Counted from the stretch's first letter, positions 9,629 through 18,978 are shown. The stretch: DNA of 64,000 nt from Nocardiopsis sp. TSRI0078 (GCF_001905145.1 NZ_LWLB01000032.1:284622-348621), one strand, 5' to 3'. The notes: a model not told the origin generated them from the letters alone. Made by a program: numbers and translations.

Positions 9629-9974
9629 GCCGGCCCTCCCGCCCCTCCCCGCCCGACATGGTCAGTCCGGTCTAGACCGGCCGGTTCCCACGTGCTGGTG
9701 TGACAACGCGTGAGTGGTCGTGAACCAGGCGTGGTAATGCCGTGTCGGGGCGGGGATCGGGGTGCGAAGAACGCAATGCGCAAACGTGGCCGACCGCTTC
9801 GGGTGCGTGTTTGGTGACTCCCGAGTGAGCCCCCGTGTCGCTCCGCTCTCGCCTTCATAACAACTCCGTCTGTTGGTTCGATGTACTTTCGGCCACCGGA
9901 TATCGTCCGGCTGCAGAACTCAGTTCGGTCGCGCGAGAATGCTGGCCGCTGAGAGTGCGTAAGGGGAGTGAGAA
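9629..9974. other. Intergenic region before the nucleoside ABC transporter operon
   Basis: This 346-bp stretch has no gene-like frame. It contains a 14-bp palindrome (CCGGTCTAGACCGG, 9667-9680), an 11-mer CTGGTGTGACA at 9695-9705 also found at 2438-2448 upstream of the phosphorylase gene, and a small hairpin CCGGA-TATCG-TCCGG at 9896-9910. The transporter promoter should lie here, but no strong -35/-10 pair stands out. Confidence 0.45.
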
Positions 9975-11024
9975 GTGAAGCGCAGCAACGCAGTCAGGTT
10001 CGCCGCCGTCGCGGCGGCCGGTGTGCTCGCCCTCACCGCGTGTGACAGCGCGGCGGAGGAAGGCGGCGAAGGGGGCGGCGAGGAGTCCGCCTCCGAGCTG
10101 CAGGTCGGCCTGGCCTACGACGTCGGCGGTCGCGGCGACCGCTCCTTCAACGACTCGGCCTACCGCGGCCTGTCCCAGGCGGCCGAGGAGCTCGGTGTCG
10201 AGACCACCGACTTCGAGCCCAGCGACGGCGAGGCCGACTCCGCCAAGGAGCAGCGCCTGGCCACCATGGCCGAGGAGGGCTTCGACGTCGTCATCGCCGT
10301 CGGCTTCGCCTACGCCGAGCCGCTCGAGACGGTCGCCGCCGAGTACCCGGACGTCCACTTCGCCATCGTGGACTCCGAGATCGAGGGCCTGGACAACGTC
10401 ACCAGCCTCGTCTTCGCCGAGGAGCAGGCCTCCTTCCTGGCCGGTGCCGCCGCGGCGCTGACCACCGAGGAGGACCACGTCGGCTTCGTCGGCGGCGTCG
10501 AGACCCCGCTGATCCACAAGTTCGAGGCCGGGTACGTCGCGGGAGCCAAGCACGTCACCGAGGACATCGACGTCGAGGTCGACTACCTCAGCCAGCCGCC
10601 GGACATGAGCGGCTTCAGCGACCCGGCCAAGGGCCGCGAACTCGCCCAGGCCCAGTACGACCGCGGCGCGGACGTCATCTACCACGCCGCCGGCGCCTCG
10701 GGCAACGGCGTCCTGGAGGCGGCCGTGTCCAACGACTTCACCTTCATCGGCGTCGACAGCGACCAGTACGAGAACGCCGAGGAGAACCAGAAGCCGCACG
10801 TGCTCACCTCCGCCATCAAGCAGGTGGACGTGGCCGTGTTCGAGCTGATCAAGTCCGCCACCGAGGGAGAGGTCGAGGGCGGCATCCAGCGCTTCGAGCT
10901 CGCCGACGGCGGCGTGGACTACACCCAGTCCAACGAAGAGGCGATCAGCCCGATCCAGGACCAGCTGGAAGAGATCAAGCAGCAGATCATCGACGGCGAG
11001 ATCGAGGTTCCGACCGAGCCGTAG
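9975..11024 (+). CDS. Bmp-family nucleoside-binding lipoprotein of an ABC transporter
   Basis: This 349-residue extracytoplasmic receptor is a Bmp/Med-type substrate-binding protein, the family that delivers purine and pyrimidine nucleosides to RbsA-like ABC importers. An N-terminal lipoprotein signal ends with the lipobox LTAC at Cys23. A Glu/Gly-rich linker follows, then the periplasmic-binding fold with family segments GGRGDRSFNDSAYRGL, VGFVGGVETPLIHKFEAGY and IYHAAGASGNGV. The GTG start has AAGGGGAG 6 bases upstream. The downstream gap contains a very strong hairpin, so this gene is probably expressed above the ATPase and permeases. Cytidine deaminase and thymidine phosphorylase in the same block support nucleoside uptake. 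Confidence 0.9.
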   Translation: MKRSNAVRFAAVAAAGVLALTACDSAAEEGGEGGGEESASELQVGLAYDVGGRGDRSFNDSAYRGLSQAAEELGVETTDFEPSDGEADSAKEQRLATMAEEGFDVVIAVGFAYAEPLETVAAEYPDVHFAIVDSEIEGLDNVTSLVFAEEQASFLAGAAAALTTEEDHVGFVGGVETPLIHKFEAGYVAGAKHVTEDIDVEVDYLSQPPDMSGFSDPAKGRELAQAQYDRGADVIYHAAGASGNGVLEAAVSNDFTFIGVDSDQYENAEENQKPHVLTSAIKQVDVAVFELIKSATEGEVEGGIQRFELADGGVDYTQSNEEAISPIQDQLEEIKQQIIDGEIEVPTEP

Positions 11025-11234
11025 ACAGTGTTTCCCCGGGCCCTCGCCTCGCTTTGGTCCGTGTTCGAGCGCCCAAGGAGCGGGAACCTCCGGGGCCTGC
11101 GGTGTGACGGCTCGTTCCTCGCGGTCGCACCTTCGGCACCTCCAGAACCCCGCGGGCGCTCGCACCGACCTCCTGGGGGCGGGTCCCAAGAAACACAGTC
11201 GCCGCGGGGCGGGACCCGCGGCGGCCGCATCCAC

Positions 11235-11274
11235 GGGCGGCACCGGGCCGGGAGACCCCGGCCCGGTGCCGCCC
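11235..11274 (+). terminator. Strong intra-operon hairpin (attenuator or mRNA-stability element)
   Basis: A perfect 18-bp stem (arms 11235-11252 and 11257-11274) with a 4-nt AGAC loop sits in the 340-bp gap between the binding-protein gene and the ATPase gene. A second hairpin (9-bp arms about 11200-11208 and 11215-11223) precedes it. There is no T run, so it may act as a partial terminator or protect the 3' end of the binding-protein mRNA. Nothing else gene-like is seen in 11025-11364. Confidence 0.65.
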
Positions 11275-11364
11275 CGGTTGCCGTTCCGCGACGGGGGCGC
11301 CCGGCAGCGGCCGCAATCCGGCCCCTCCCGGCCCGCACCACGCCGCAAGTTCACGAGGAGACAG

Positions 11365-12942
11365 ATGAGCAGCACGCCATCGGGCGACGGGGCCCTGGCG
11401 CCCCCCGCCGTTGAGCTGCGCGGGATCACCAAGCGTTTTCCCGGGGTCGTGGCCAACCACGACATCGACATCACCGTGGCTCCCGGTACCGTGCACGCCA
11501 TCGTCGGCGAGAACGGTGCGGGCAAGTCCACGCTGATGAAGACCCTGTACGGCATGCACCGGCCGGACGAGGGCCACATCCACGTCAACGGCCGGGAGGT
11601 GCGCTTCCACTCGCCCTCCGACGCCATCCGCAACGGCATCGGCATGGTGCACCAGCACTTCATGCTCGCCGACAACCTGACCGTGCTGGAGAACGTGGTC
11701 CTGGGAGCGGAGCGCCGCTTCGGCATCGGCAACCGAGCCCGCACACGGATCCGGACGCTGTCCGAGCAGTACGGGCTCGGGGTCGACCCCGACCGCCTGA
11801 TGGCCGACCTGGGCGTCGGCGAGCGCCAGCGCGTGGAGATCCTCAAGGTCCTCTACCGCGGCGCGCAGACCATCATCCTCGACGAGCCCACCGCCGTCCT
11901 GGTCCCGCAGGAGGTCGACGAGCTGTTCGACAACCTGCGCGAGCTCAAGCGCGAGGGCCTGACCGTCATCTTCATCTCCCACAAGCTGGACGAGGTGCTC
12001 TCGGTCGCCGACGAGATCACCGTGATCCGCCGCGGCACCACCGTGGCCACCGCGGACCCGGACACCACCACCGCCCAGGAACTGGCCACGCTGATGGTCG
12101 GCGGCGAACTGCCCGTGCCCGAGCTGCGCGAGTCCACCGTCACCGACCACGTCGTGCTGTCCCTGGACGGGGTCACCGTCCACTCCGCCGAGGGCCGGGC
12201 CGTCGTCGACGGGGTCGGCGTGGACATCCACCGGGGCGAGATCGTCGGCATCGCCGGCGTGGAGGGCAACGGCCAGTCCGAGCTGATCGAGGCCATCATG
12301 GGCATGCGCCCGCTGGCCTCGGGACGCATCCTCCTGGAGGAGCACGACATCACCGGCTGGTCCACGCTGCGCATCCGCGAGGCGGGCGTGGGCTACATCC
12401 CCGAGGACCGCCACCGGCACGGCGTGCTGCTGGAGTCCCCGCTGTGGGAGAACCGCATCCTGGGCCACCAGACCAAGGCGCCCAGCGTGCGCGGCCCCTG
12501 GATCAACAAGGCCGGAGCGCGAGCCGACTCCGAGCGCATCGTCGCCGAGTACGACGTGCGCACCCCGGGCATCGACGTGATCGCCGACGCCCTGTCCGGC
12601 GGCAACCAGCAGAAGTTCATCATCGGCAGGGAGATGAGCGGCTCCCCGCGCTTCCTGGTCGCCGCGCACCCCACCCGCGGTGTGGACGTGGGGGCCCAGG
12701 CCGCCATCTGGGAGCAGTTGCGCGACGCCCGCGCCGCCGGCCTGGCGGTGCTGCTGGTCTCCGCGGACCTGGACGAGCTGATCGGCATGTCCGACACCCT
12801 GCACGTGATCCTGCGCGGCCGCCTGGTCGCCCAGGCCGACCCGGCCACCGTCACGCCCGAACAGCTGGGCTCGGCCATGACCGGCGCCGGACTGGGCGGG
12901 GCCCACGAGAGTACGGAAGGTGAGGGCGGCACGCATGACTAA
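11365..12942 (+). CDS. Nucleoside ABC transporter ATP-binding protein (two NBDs)
   Basis: The 525-residue ATPase has the tandem nucleotide-binding domains typical of RbsA/NupA-like importers. Domain 1 carries Walker A GENGAGKST (Lys54), a GVGERQRVEILK signature region and Walker B IILDEPTAVL. Domain 2 has the degenerate Walker A GVEGNGQSE, the signature ALSGGNQQK and an FLVAAHPTRGVDVG segment. That asymmetry is normal for the family. The ATG at 11365 was preferred over upstream in-frame codons because GAGGAG precedes it and the conserved domain begins 15 residues later. It overlaps the first permease gene by 8 bases. Confidence 0.92.
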   Translation: MSSTPSGDGALAPPAVELRGITKRFPGVVANHDIDITVAPGTVHAIVGENGAGKSTLMKTLYGMHRPDEGHIHVNGREVRFHSPSDAIRNGIGMVHQHFMLADNLTVLENVVLGAERRFGIGNRARTRIRTLSEQYGLGVDPDRLMADLGVGERQRVEILKVLYRGAQTIILDEPTAVLVPQEVDELFDNLRELKREGLTVIFISHKLDEVLSVADEITVIRRGTTVATADPDTTTAQELATLMVGGELPVPELRESTVTDHVVLSLDGVTVHSAEGRAVVDGVGVDIHRGEIVGIAGVEGNGQSELIEAIMGMRPLASGRILLEEHDITGWSTLRIREAGVGYIPEDRHRHGVLLESPLWENRILGHQTKAPSVRGPWINKAGARADSERIVAEYDVRTPGIDVIADALSGGNQQKFIIGREMSGSPRFLVAAHPTRGVDVGAQAAIWEQLRDARAAGLAVLLVSADLDELIGMSDTLHVILRGRLVAQADPATVTPEQLGSAMTGAGLGGAHESTEGEGGTHD

Positions 12943-14509
12943 GATCTCCCGTCCCGGCACGACCCTGCCCGCACCCGCGGGGCTGGGCGGCTCCCTGGTC
13001 GTGGGAACGCTGCTGACCGTCGCCCTGGACATGGTCCTCCTGTGGTGGGCGGCACTGGTCATCGGCGTCGTGGTGGTCTTCGCGGCCGTGGCCTGGACCG
13101 GCCGCCTGGTGTCCGGCGGACGCCGGGCCGGCACGGACGGGGCCCGCGAGGAGAACACGGTCCTGCACACCACCCTGGTCGTGCCGACCGCCCTGGTGCT
13201 GTCGGTGGCCTCGGGCCTGCTGACCGCCTGGTTCCTGGACCTGTCCCTGATCGAGCCGGTCGCCGCCGCCCTGGGCGCCCTGGTCGGCTCCGCCGCGGCG
13301 TTCCTGCTGTTCCACCGGCTGTCGACCATGCTGGCGCTGTCCTTCGCCGCGGTCCTGGCCGCCGGCGTCATCGCCGTCGCGGTCACCGCGGCCGTGCTGT
13401 ACTTCAGCGGCATCCCGCCGCTGGCCACGTTCGACCGGATGATCGAGTACGGCACCAGGCCCGACAGCCTGGTGCGGATCGTCAACGACGGCACCACCTA
13501 CTACCTGGCCGCCGTCGCCGTGGCGATCGGCTTCAAGATGAAGCTGTTCAACATCGGAGTGGACGGCCAGTATCGGCTCGCCGCGCTGCTGGCCGCCGCC
13601 GTGGGCGGCTACGTCATGCTGCCGCCCGTGCTCAGCCAGATCGTCATCGTCGTCACGGCCGTGGCCGTCGGCGGCGTGTGGGCCGGTATCGCCGGATACC
13701 TCAAGGTGACCCGGGGCGTGTCCGAGGTGATCTCCACGATCATGCTCAACGCGATCGCCACCGGCATCACCGCCTACCTGCTGAGCACCAACCGCCTCGC
13801 GGTGGAGATCAGCACCAACAACATCGGCACCCCGCCCATCCCGGAGTCCTCCTGGGTGCCGGGCGTTCCCGCCGGCTTCCTCGGCTCCGACGACGAGATC
13901 TTCGGCTTCGTGTTCCTGGCCGCCGCGGTCGGCGTCGGCTACTGGGTGATGCTCAACCGGACCCGCTTCGGTTTCGAACTGCGGGCCACCGGCGAGTCGC
14001 AGACGGCGGCCGAGGCCAGCGGTGTGAACGTCAAGAAGATGGTGTTCCTGTCCATGCTCTTCTCGGGCATGGTCGCCGGCCTGGTGGGCCTGCCCCAGCT
14101 GCTGGGCAGCTCCCACTACTACGCCCTGGACTTCCCGACCGGTATCGGCTTCATCGGTATCGCCATCGCCCTGCTGGGCCGCAACCACCCGGTGGGCATC
14201 GTCTTCGCCGCCCTGTTCTGGGCCTTCCTGAACCAGGCGGCGGGCATCCTGCCCTTCGACGGCATCCCGCAGGAGATCGCGGTCATCTCGCAGGCCACCA
14301 TCGTGCTCACCGTCGTGGTGGTCTACGAGGTCGTGCACCGCTGGGGCCGCCGCTACCAGCAGCAGCAGATCGGCAAGCAGCTCGGCGCCACCGCCGGGCC
14401 GACCACACAGGAGACGGAGACCGCGCCCCCGCCACCCGGGGGCGGGAGCGCCGACGGTGAGGGCACCGTCCCCGGCTCCGACGGCAAGCGCGGCGGGGAG
14501 GCCCAGTGA
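12935..14509 (+). CDS. Nucleoside ABC transporter permease, long form
   Basis: This 524-residue inner-membrane protein has many hydrophobic segments and the BPD_transp_2 family core (FKMKLFNIGVDGQYRLAALLA, VSEVISTIMLNAIATGITAYL, LRATGESQTAAEASGVNVKK). It is longer than the usual 350-400 residues. The excess is an N-terminal pair of extra membrane segments (before about residue 110) and a polar C-terminal tail rich in Thr, Pro and Gly, probably cytoplasmic. The start ATG overlaps the ATPase stop by 8 bases, and its own stop overlaps the second permease start by 4 bases, so the three are translationally coupled. It pairs with the next gene to form the channel. Confidence 0.9.
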   Translation: MTKISRPGTTLPAPAGLGGSLVVGTLLTVALDMVLLWWAALVIGVVVVFAAVAWTGRLVSGGRRAGTDGAREENTVLHTTLVVPTALVLSVASGLLTAWFLDLSLIEPVAAALGALVGSAAAFLLFHRLSTMLALSFAAVLAAGVIAVAVTAAVLYFSGIPPLATFDRMIEYGTRPDSLVRIVNDGTTYYLAAVAVAIGFKMKLFNIGVDGQYRLAALLAAAVGGYVMLPPVLSQIVIVVTAVAVGGVWAGIAGYLKVTRGVSEVISTIMLNAIATGITAYLLSTNRLAVEISTNNIGTPPIPESSWVPGVPAGFLGSDDEIFGFVFLAAAVGVGYWVMLNRTRFGFELRATGESQTAAEASGVNVKKMVFLSMLFSGMVAGLVGLPQLLGSSHYYALDFPTGIGFIGIAIALLGRNHPVGIVFAALFWAFLNQAAGILPFDGIPQEIAVISQATIVLTVVVVYEVVHRWGRRYQQQQIGKQLGATAGPTTQETETAPPPPGGGSADGEGTVPGSDGKRGGEAQ

Positions 14510-15768
14510 GCCAGGAGATCAACGTGATGGAGCCGGTGGCCAAGGCCCCGCTCCGGCCCCGGGGCTGGGCGCGCTGGCGCTTCCTCACCCTGTTCGGCGC
14601 GGTGCTGGTGTCCCTGGCGGGGCTGCGTGTCATCACCGGCCACGACATGCTCACCGACGCGGGCACCATCAACACCACCATCACCTTCGCGGTGCCCATC
14701 GGACTGGCCGGCCTGGGCGGTCTGTGGTCCGAGCGGGCGGGCATCATCAACATCGGCCTGGAAGGCATGATGATCCTGGGCACCTGGTTCGGTGCCTACT
14801 TCGCCTGGTCCACGGACAACCCGTGGATCGGCCTGCTGGCGGGCGTGCTCGCCGGTATGGCGGGCGGGCTCCTGCACGCCGTGGCCACGGTGACCTTCGC
14901 GGTGGACCACATCGTCTCCGGCGTGGCGATCAACATCCTCATGCTCGGCGCCATGCGCTACCTGTCGATCCTGGTCTACTCCGACGTGCCCGGCGCGGGC
15001 GCGGCCCAGTCGCCGATGGCGCCGTCGTTCCCGGTGTGGAACCTGCCCCTCGTCAACGAGGTGCTCGGACCGGTCGCCGACAGCGGGGTCTTCCTGGTCG
15101 GCGACCTGGCCTCGCTGGTGATCGGCGCGACCACGCGCATGCCCGCGCTGACGGTCGTCGCGATCCTGATGGTCCCGCTGACCTACCTGGTGCTGTGGCG
15201 GACCACCTTCGGCCTGCGGCTGCGCTCGGTGGGTGAGAACCCCGACGCCGCCGAGTCCCTCGGTGTGCCGGTGTACAGCCTCAAGTACGTCGCGGTGGTC
15301 GTCTCCGGCGGCCTGGCCGGCATGGGCGGCGTGTTCCTGGCCATCGTCGCGTCGCAGATCTACCAGGAGGGGCAGACCGGCGGCCGCGGCTACATCGGTC
15401 TGGCCGCGATGATCTTCGGCAACTGGCGTCCGGGCGGCCTGGCCATGGGCGCGGGCCTGTTCGGCTACACCGACGCGCTCCAGGTGCGCGGCGGCGGCGC
15501 GGCGGTCCACGCCCTGCTGCTGCTCCTGGCGGTGGCCCTGCTGGCGGTGGCCCTGTGGCAGGTGCGCCAGGACCGCAAGGGACTGGCCGCCTTCGGCGCG
15601 CTCGTCTCGGTCCTGCTGCTCACCTGGTACTTCTCCACCGACTCGCTCCCGCGCGAGCTGGCCACCTACAGCCCGCACGTCGCCACCCTGCTGGTGCTCT
15701 CGCTGGCCTCCCAGCGGCTGCGCCCGCCGGCCGGCATCGGCAAGCAGTGGAGGGCGAGCCGGTCATGA
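14506..15768 (+). CDS. Nucleoside ABC transporter permease, second subunit
   Basis: A 420-residue polytopic membrane protein of the same permease family: GLWSERAGIINIGLEGMMI, VDHIVSGVAINILMLG and LRSVGENPDAAESLGVPVYS are the conserved blocks. The core is followed by extra C-terminal hydrophobic segments (ALLLLLAVALLAVAL and later) beyond the usual family end. It starts with a GTG in a GTGA overlap with the first permease and ends in an ATGA overlap with cytidine deaminase. Transport and first catabolic step are thus in one translation-coupled operon. Confidence 0.9.
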   Translation: MSQEINVMEPVAKAPLRPRGWARWRFLTLFGAVLVSLAGLRVITGHDMLTDAGTINTTITFAVPIGLAGLGGLWSERAGIINIGLEGMMILGTWFGAYFAWSTDNPWIGLLAGVLAGMAGGLLHAVATVTFAVDHIVSGVAINILMLGAMRYLSILVYSDVPGAGAAQSPMAPSFPVWNLPLVNEVLGPVADSGVFLVGDLASLVIGATTRMPALTVVAILMVPLTYLVLWRTTFGLRLRSVGENPDAAESLGVPVYSLKYVAVVVSGGLAGMGGVFLAIVASQIYQEGQTGGRGYIGLAAMIFGNWRPGGLAMGAGLFGYTDALQVRGGGAAVHALLLLLAVALLAVALWQVRQDRKGLAAFGALVSVLLLTWYFSTDSLPRELATYSPHVATLLVLSLASQRLRPPAGIGKQWRASRS

Positions 15769-16175
15769 CGGACGGACCCCTGGACCCCGAGGCCGTGGAC
15801 TGGCCGGCGCTGCGCGACGCGGCCCGCCAGGCCATGGCCCGGGCCTACGCGCCCTACTCGAACTACCCGGTGGGCGCGGCGGCGCTGGTCGACGACGGCC
15901 GGGTGGTCAGCGGCTGCAACGTGGAGAACGCCTCCTACGGTGTGGGCCTGTGCGCCGAGTGCGGCCTGGTCAGCGCCCTGCACGCCTCCGGCGGGGGACG
16001 CCTGAGGGCGTTCAGCTGCGTGGACGGCCGGGGCGAGGCCCTCATGCCGTGCGGGCGCTGTCGGCAGCTGTTGTTCGAACACGGCGGCCCGCACCTGCTG
16101 GTGGACACCCCCGAGGGGATCCGGACCATGGACCAGGTCCTGCCCCAGGCGTTCGGTCCGCACAACCTCGCGTAA
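15765..16175 (+). CDS. cdd: Cytidine deaminase
   Basis: The 136-residue enzyme deaminates cytidine and deoxycytidine to uridine and deoxyuridine. It has the small tetrameric CDA architecture: YAPYSNYPVGAA substrate segment, NVENASYG, the zinc ligand and proton-shuttle pair Cys63-Ala-Glu65, and the zinc ligands Cys96 and Cys99 in PCGRCRQ. Its ATG overlaps the permease stop by 4 bases. Thymidine phosphorylase follows 81 bases later, so imported cytidine can be deaminated and then phosphorolysed as uridine or deoxyuridine, consistent with the nucleoside importer upstream. Confidence 0.95.
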   Translation: MTDGPLDPEAVDWPALRDAARQAMARAYAPYSNYPVGAAALVDDGRVVSGCNVENASYGVGLCAECGLVSALHASGGGRLRAFSCVDGRGEALMPCGRCRQLLFEHGGPHLLVDTPEGIRTMDQVLPQAFGPHNLA

Positions 16176-16256
16176 TCAGTAGCTGTCAGCGCCACGTCCT
16201 CCCGGCCGCCCCGCGGCGACCGGGAAGACGTGTTCTCCCGCCAGGAAGGACATGAC

Positions 16257-17546
16257 ATGGACGTCATCGAGGTCATCCGAGCCAAGCGCGACGGGGGAGA
16301 ACTCACCCCGGCGCAGATCGACTGGGTGATCGACGCCTACACCCGGGGCGAGGTGGCCGAGGAGCAGATGTCGGCGCTGGCCATGGCGATCCTCCTGCGC
16401 GGGATGAACCGGGCCGAGGTCGGCCGCTGGACCGAGGCGATGCTGGCCTCCGGGGAGCGCCTGGACTTCTCCGACCTGGACCGGCCCACCACCGACAAGC
16501 ACTCCACGGGCGGGGTGGGCGACAAGATCACCCTGCCGCTCACCCCGACCGTCGCGGCGTGCGGCGCGGCCGTGCCGCAGCTGTCCGGGCGGGGGCTGGG
16601 CCACACCGGCGGCACCCTGGACAAGCTGGAGTCCATCCCCGGCTGGCGGGCGTCGCTGTCCACCGGGGAGATGCGCCGGGTGCTGGACTCCACCGGCGGG
16701 GTGATCTGCGCGGCCGGGTCCGGGCTGGCCCCGGCCGACCGGAAACTGTACGCGCTGCGCGACGTGACCGGGACGGTGGAGTCCATCCCGCTGATCGCGG
16801 CCTCCATCATGAGCAAGAAGCTCGCCGAGGGCACCGGCTCGCTGGTGCTGGACGTCAAGGTGGGGTCGGGCGCGTTCATGAAGGACGCCGCCTCCGCCCG
16901 CGAGCTGGCCCGCACGATGGTCGGCATCGGCGTCGACCACGGGGTGCGCACGGTCGCCCTGCTCACCGACATGTCCACGCCGCTGGGCCGCCAGGTGGGC
17001 AACGCACTGGAGGTCGCCGAGTCGGTGGAGGTGCTCTCCGGCGGCGGGCCCGCGGACGTGGTGGAGCTGACCGTGGCGCTTGCCCGGGAGATGCTGGCCG
17101 CGGCCGGGCTGACCCCGGGGTCGAAGGGGGTCAAGGACCCCGCCGAGGCCCTGCGGGACGGTAGCGCCCTGGCCTCCTGGAAGCAGCTGGTCCGGGCCCA
17201 GGGCGGCGACCCGGAGGCGCCGCTGCCGGTGGCCGCCGAGCAGCGGGTGGTGCTCGCCCCGGCCTCGGGCACGGTCACCCGGCTGGACGCCTACCAGGTG
17301 GGGCTGGCCGCGTGGCGGCTGGGCGCGGGCCGGGCCCGCAAGGAGGACGCGGTGTCCTTCGGGGCCGGGGTGACCCTGCACGCCAAACCGGGTGAGGAGG
17401 TCGCGGCGGGAGATCCCCTGTTCACCCTGCACGCGGACGAGGAGGAGCGCTTCGAGCGCGCGGCCCAGGCGCTGGAGGGCGCCTTCGACATCGACCCGGA
17501 GGCCGGTTGCGAGGCCCGGCCGCTGGTGATCGACCGCGTCGCCTGA
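16257..17546 (+). CDS. deoA: Thymidine (pyrimidine-nucleoside) phosphorylase
   Basis: The 429-residue enzyme cleaves thymidine and deoxyuridine with phosphate to base and deoxyribose 1-phosphate. The phosphate-binding motif KHSTGGVGDK begins at Lys81. The family segments SGRGLGHTGGTLDKLE, KKLAEGTGSLVLDVK and GSGAFMKD are all intact, as is the C-terminal PYNP domain. The ATG at 16257 was chosen because AGGAAGGA lies 6 bases upstream and MDVIEVIRAKRDG is the usual N terminus; the frame remains open 27 bases further up. It ends before a strong hairpin terminator. Confidence 0.94.
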   Translation: MDVIEVIRAKRDGGELTPAQIDWVIDAYTRGEVAEEQMSALAMAILLRGMNRAEVGRWTEAMLASGERLDFSDLDRPTTDKHSTGGVGDKITLPLTPTVAACGAAVPQLSGRGLGHTGGTLDKLESIPGWRASLSTGEMRRVLDSTGGVICAAGSGLAPADRKLYALRDVTGTVESIPLIAASIMSKKLAEGTGSLVLDVKVGSGAFMKDAASARELARTMVGIGVDHGVRTVALLTDMSTPLGRQVGNALEVAESVEVLSGGGPADVVELTVALAREMLAAAGLTPGSKGVKDPAEALRDGSALASWKQLVRAQGGDPEAPLPVAAEQRVVLAPASGTVTRLDAYQVGLAAWRLGAGRARKEDAVSFGAGVTLHAKPGEEVAAGDPLFTLHADEEERFERAAQALEGAFDIDPEAGCEARPLVIDRVA

Positions 17547-17603
17547 CCCGCCCGGCGGCGGATCCGCCGCTCCCCGACCCCTCGTGGAACCGGGCCGGGT
17601 GAC

Positions 17604-17632
17604 GGTGGAGGGCGGATCCGCCGCCCTCCACC
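17604..17632 (+). terminator. Bidirectional terminator between convergent genes
   Basis: A perfect 12-bp stem (17604-17615 with 17621-17632, 5-nt loop) lies between thymidine phosphorylase and the convergent binding-protein gene. A separate 16-bp perfect palindrome centred on GGATCC is at 17555-17570 and shares the core GGCGGATCCGCC. Confidence 0.65.
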
Positions 17633-17640
17633 GGAGGGTG

Positions 17641-18978
17641 TCAGTCGCTGGGGCCGAAGGAGCGGACCTCCACCTGGTCGTCCCCGCTCCCGCCGCCGTG
17701 GCGGACGACCTCCAGGTACTCGGTGGCGAGCATGCGGTCCCCGTCCCAGGAGGCGGGACCGCGCGGGCCGGTGTAGGCGACCTCCGTGCCCTCCCGGAGC
17801 AGCCGGACGCAGTCCGCGTAGCCGGCGCACGGTGTGCCCCCACTGGTGACGGCGGGCATGTGCGCGGCGATGCCGGCCGGTTCGACGCCGCCCGCGGCCT
17901 CCGCCGCCAGGGCGATGATCGTGACGCAGTCGAAGGCCGCCGCGGCGCCGCTGCCGGGGGTGGAGCCGAGGAAGTCGTGGAAGTCCCCGCTGCCGGTGTG
18001 GGGCCGGACCGTGGTCAGACCGGCCAGGTCCCGGCCGGAGGCCTGCTGGAAGTCGTCCGCCCGGCCGAGCGAGTACTGGTGGCCCGTGACGTAGAGCCGG
18101 TCCGCCGTCATGCCCTCCTCGACCAGGGAGGAGACCAGGTCCTCGTCCCACAGGGGGTTGCCCAGGACGACGGCGTCGACCTCCTGCTCCAGAAGGGCGC
18201 CCGCGGCCCCCGCCATGTCCGGAGTCAACAGGACGGGGTCCTCGAACTCCGTGGGATCCGTCCGGTCCTCCACGACGATCTCGACCCCGGTCCCCTCCAG
18301 CTCCTTCGCCAGGGCTCTGTGGACGAGCACGGAGTGCGGGTCCAGGCCCACGACCACCCCGACCGACCGGTGTCCGTCGTCGGCGACGGTCCGCGCCAGA
18401 GCCCGCGTCGTGCGCTCGAAGGAGGGGTTGGCGTTGAAGTACAGGCCGGTGGCGTCCTGGGAGGGGACGGAGAGGAGGTCCGAGGCGGAGCACTGCACCG
18501 CTCCCGCGCCCGTCACGACGGGGATGACGTCGCCGTTGCCGACGGGGTCTCCCGTGCCGATCACGGCGTGCACGTCCTCGGCGACGACCTCCGAGGCGAC
18601 GTCCGCGGACTTCAGCGGGTCGGTCTCGACACCGGCGACGGGGTCGGGCAGCGGGTGTCCCAGGACTCCGCCGACCGCGTTGACCTCCTCGACCGCCAGT
18701 GCCACGGCCGCCGCCTGGCCGGTGGGGGACTCGGGCAGGACATGGCCCAGCCGGAGGGGTTCGGGGGAGGTGACGGCGGGTTCGCCGACGTCCGGCGGGG
18801 AGCCGCCGGCCGGGGCCCAGGCCACTGTGTCGCCGCCGTCACCGTTCGAGCCCGGCCAGTGGAGCACTCCGGCCACCACACCGATCAGCACGGTGGTGAG
18901 GGCGACGGCGCCGACGATGGGGGCGCCCCTCCTCCCGGAGGCGGGCGCGGTGGAAGACGGGGGTTCGGGGGATGTCAC
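17641..18978 (-). CDS. Membrane-anchored type 1 periplasmic-binding-like protein
   Basis: The 445-residue protein starts with a short polar stretch and one hydrophobic segment (about residues 20-42, IVGAVALTTVLIGVVAGVL) without a lipobox, so it is likely an uncleaved anchor. The rest resembles the leucine/branched-chain amino acid receptor fold: VALAVEEVNAVGGVLG, VVAEDVHAVIGTG, LYFNANPSFERTTRALA, VDAVVLGNPLWD. No permease or ATPase gene is nearby, so a sensory or scavenging role is as likely as transport. The GTG start has GAGGAG just upstream. The gene stands alone, convergent with thymidine phosphorylase. Confidence 0.7.
   Translation of the reverse strand: MTSPEPPSSTAPASGRRGAPIVGAVALTTVLIGVVAGVLHWPGSNGDGGDTVAWAPAGGSPPDVGEPAVTSPEPLRLGHVLPESPTGQAAAVALAVEEVNAVGGVLGHPLPDPVAGVETDPLKSADVASEVVAEDVHAVIGTGDPVGNGDVIPVVTGAGAVQCSASDLLSVPSQDATGLYFNANPSFERTTRALARTVADDGHRSVGVVVGLDPHSVLVHRALAKELEGTGVEIVVEDRTDPTEFEDPVLLTPDMAGAAGALLEQEVDAVVLGNPLWDEDLVSSLVEEGMTADRLYVTGHQYSLGRADDFQQASGRDLAGLTTVRPHTGSGDFHDFLGSTPGSGAAAAFDCVTIIALAAEAAGGVEPAGIAAHMPAVTSGGTPCAGYADCVRLLREGTEVAYTGPRGPASWDGDRMLATEYLEVVRHGGGSGDDQVEVRSFGPSD

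Noticed and set aside
9667..9680. Palindrome CCGGTCTAGACCGG as a terminator
   Set aside because: It has no loop and no T run; it may be a protein site but nothing supports a specific one.
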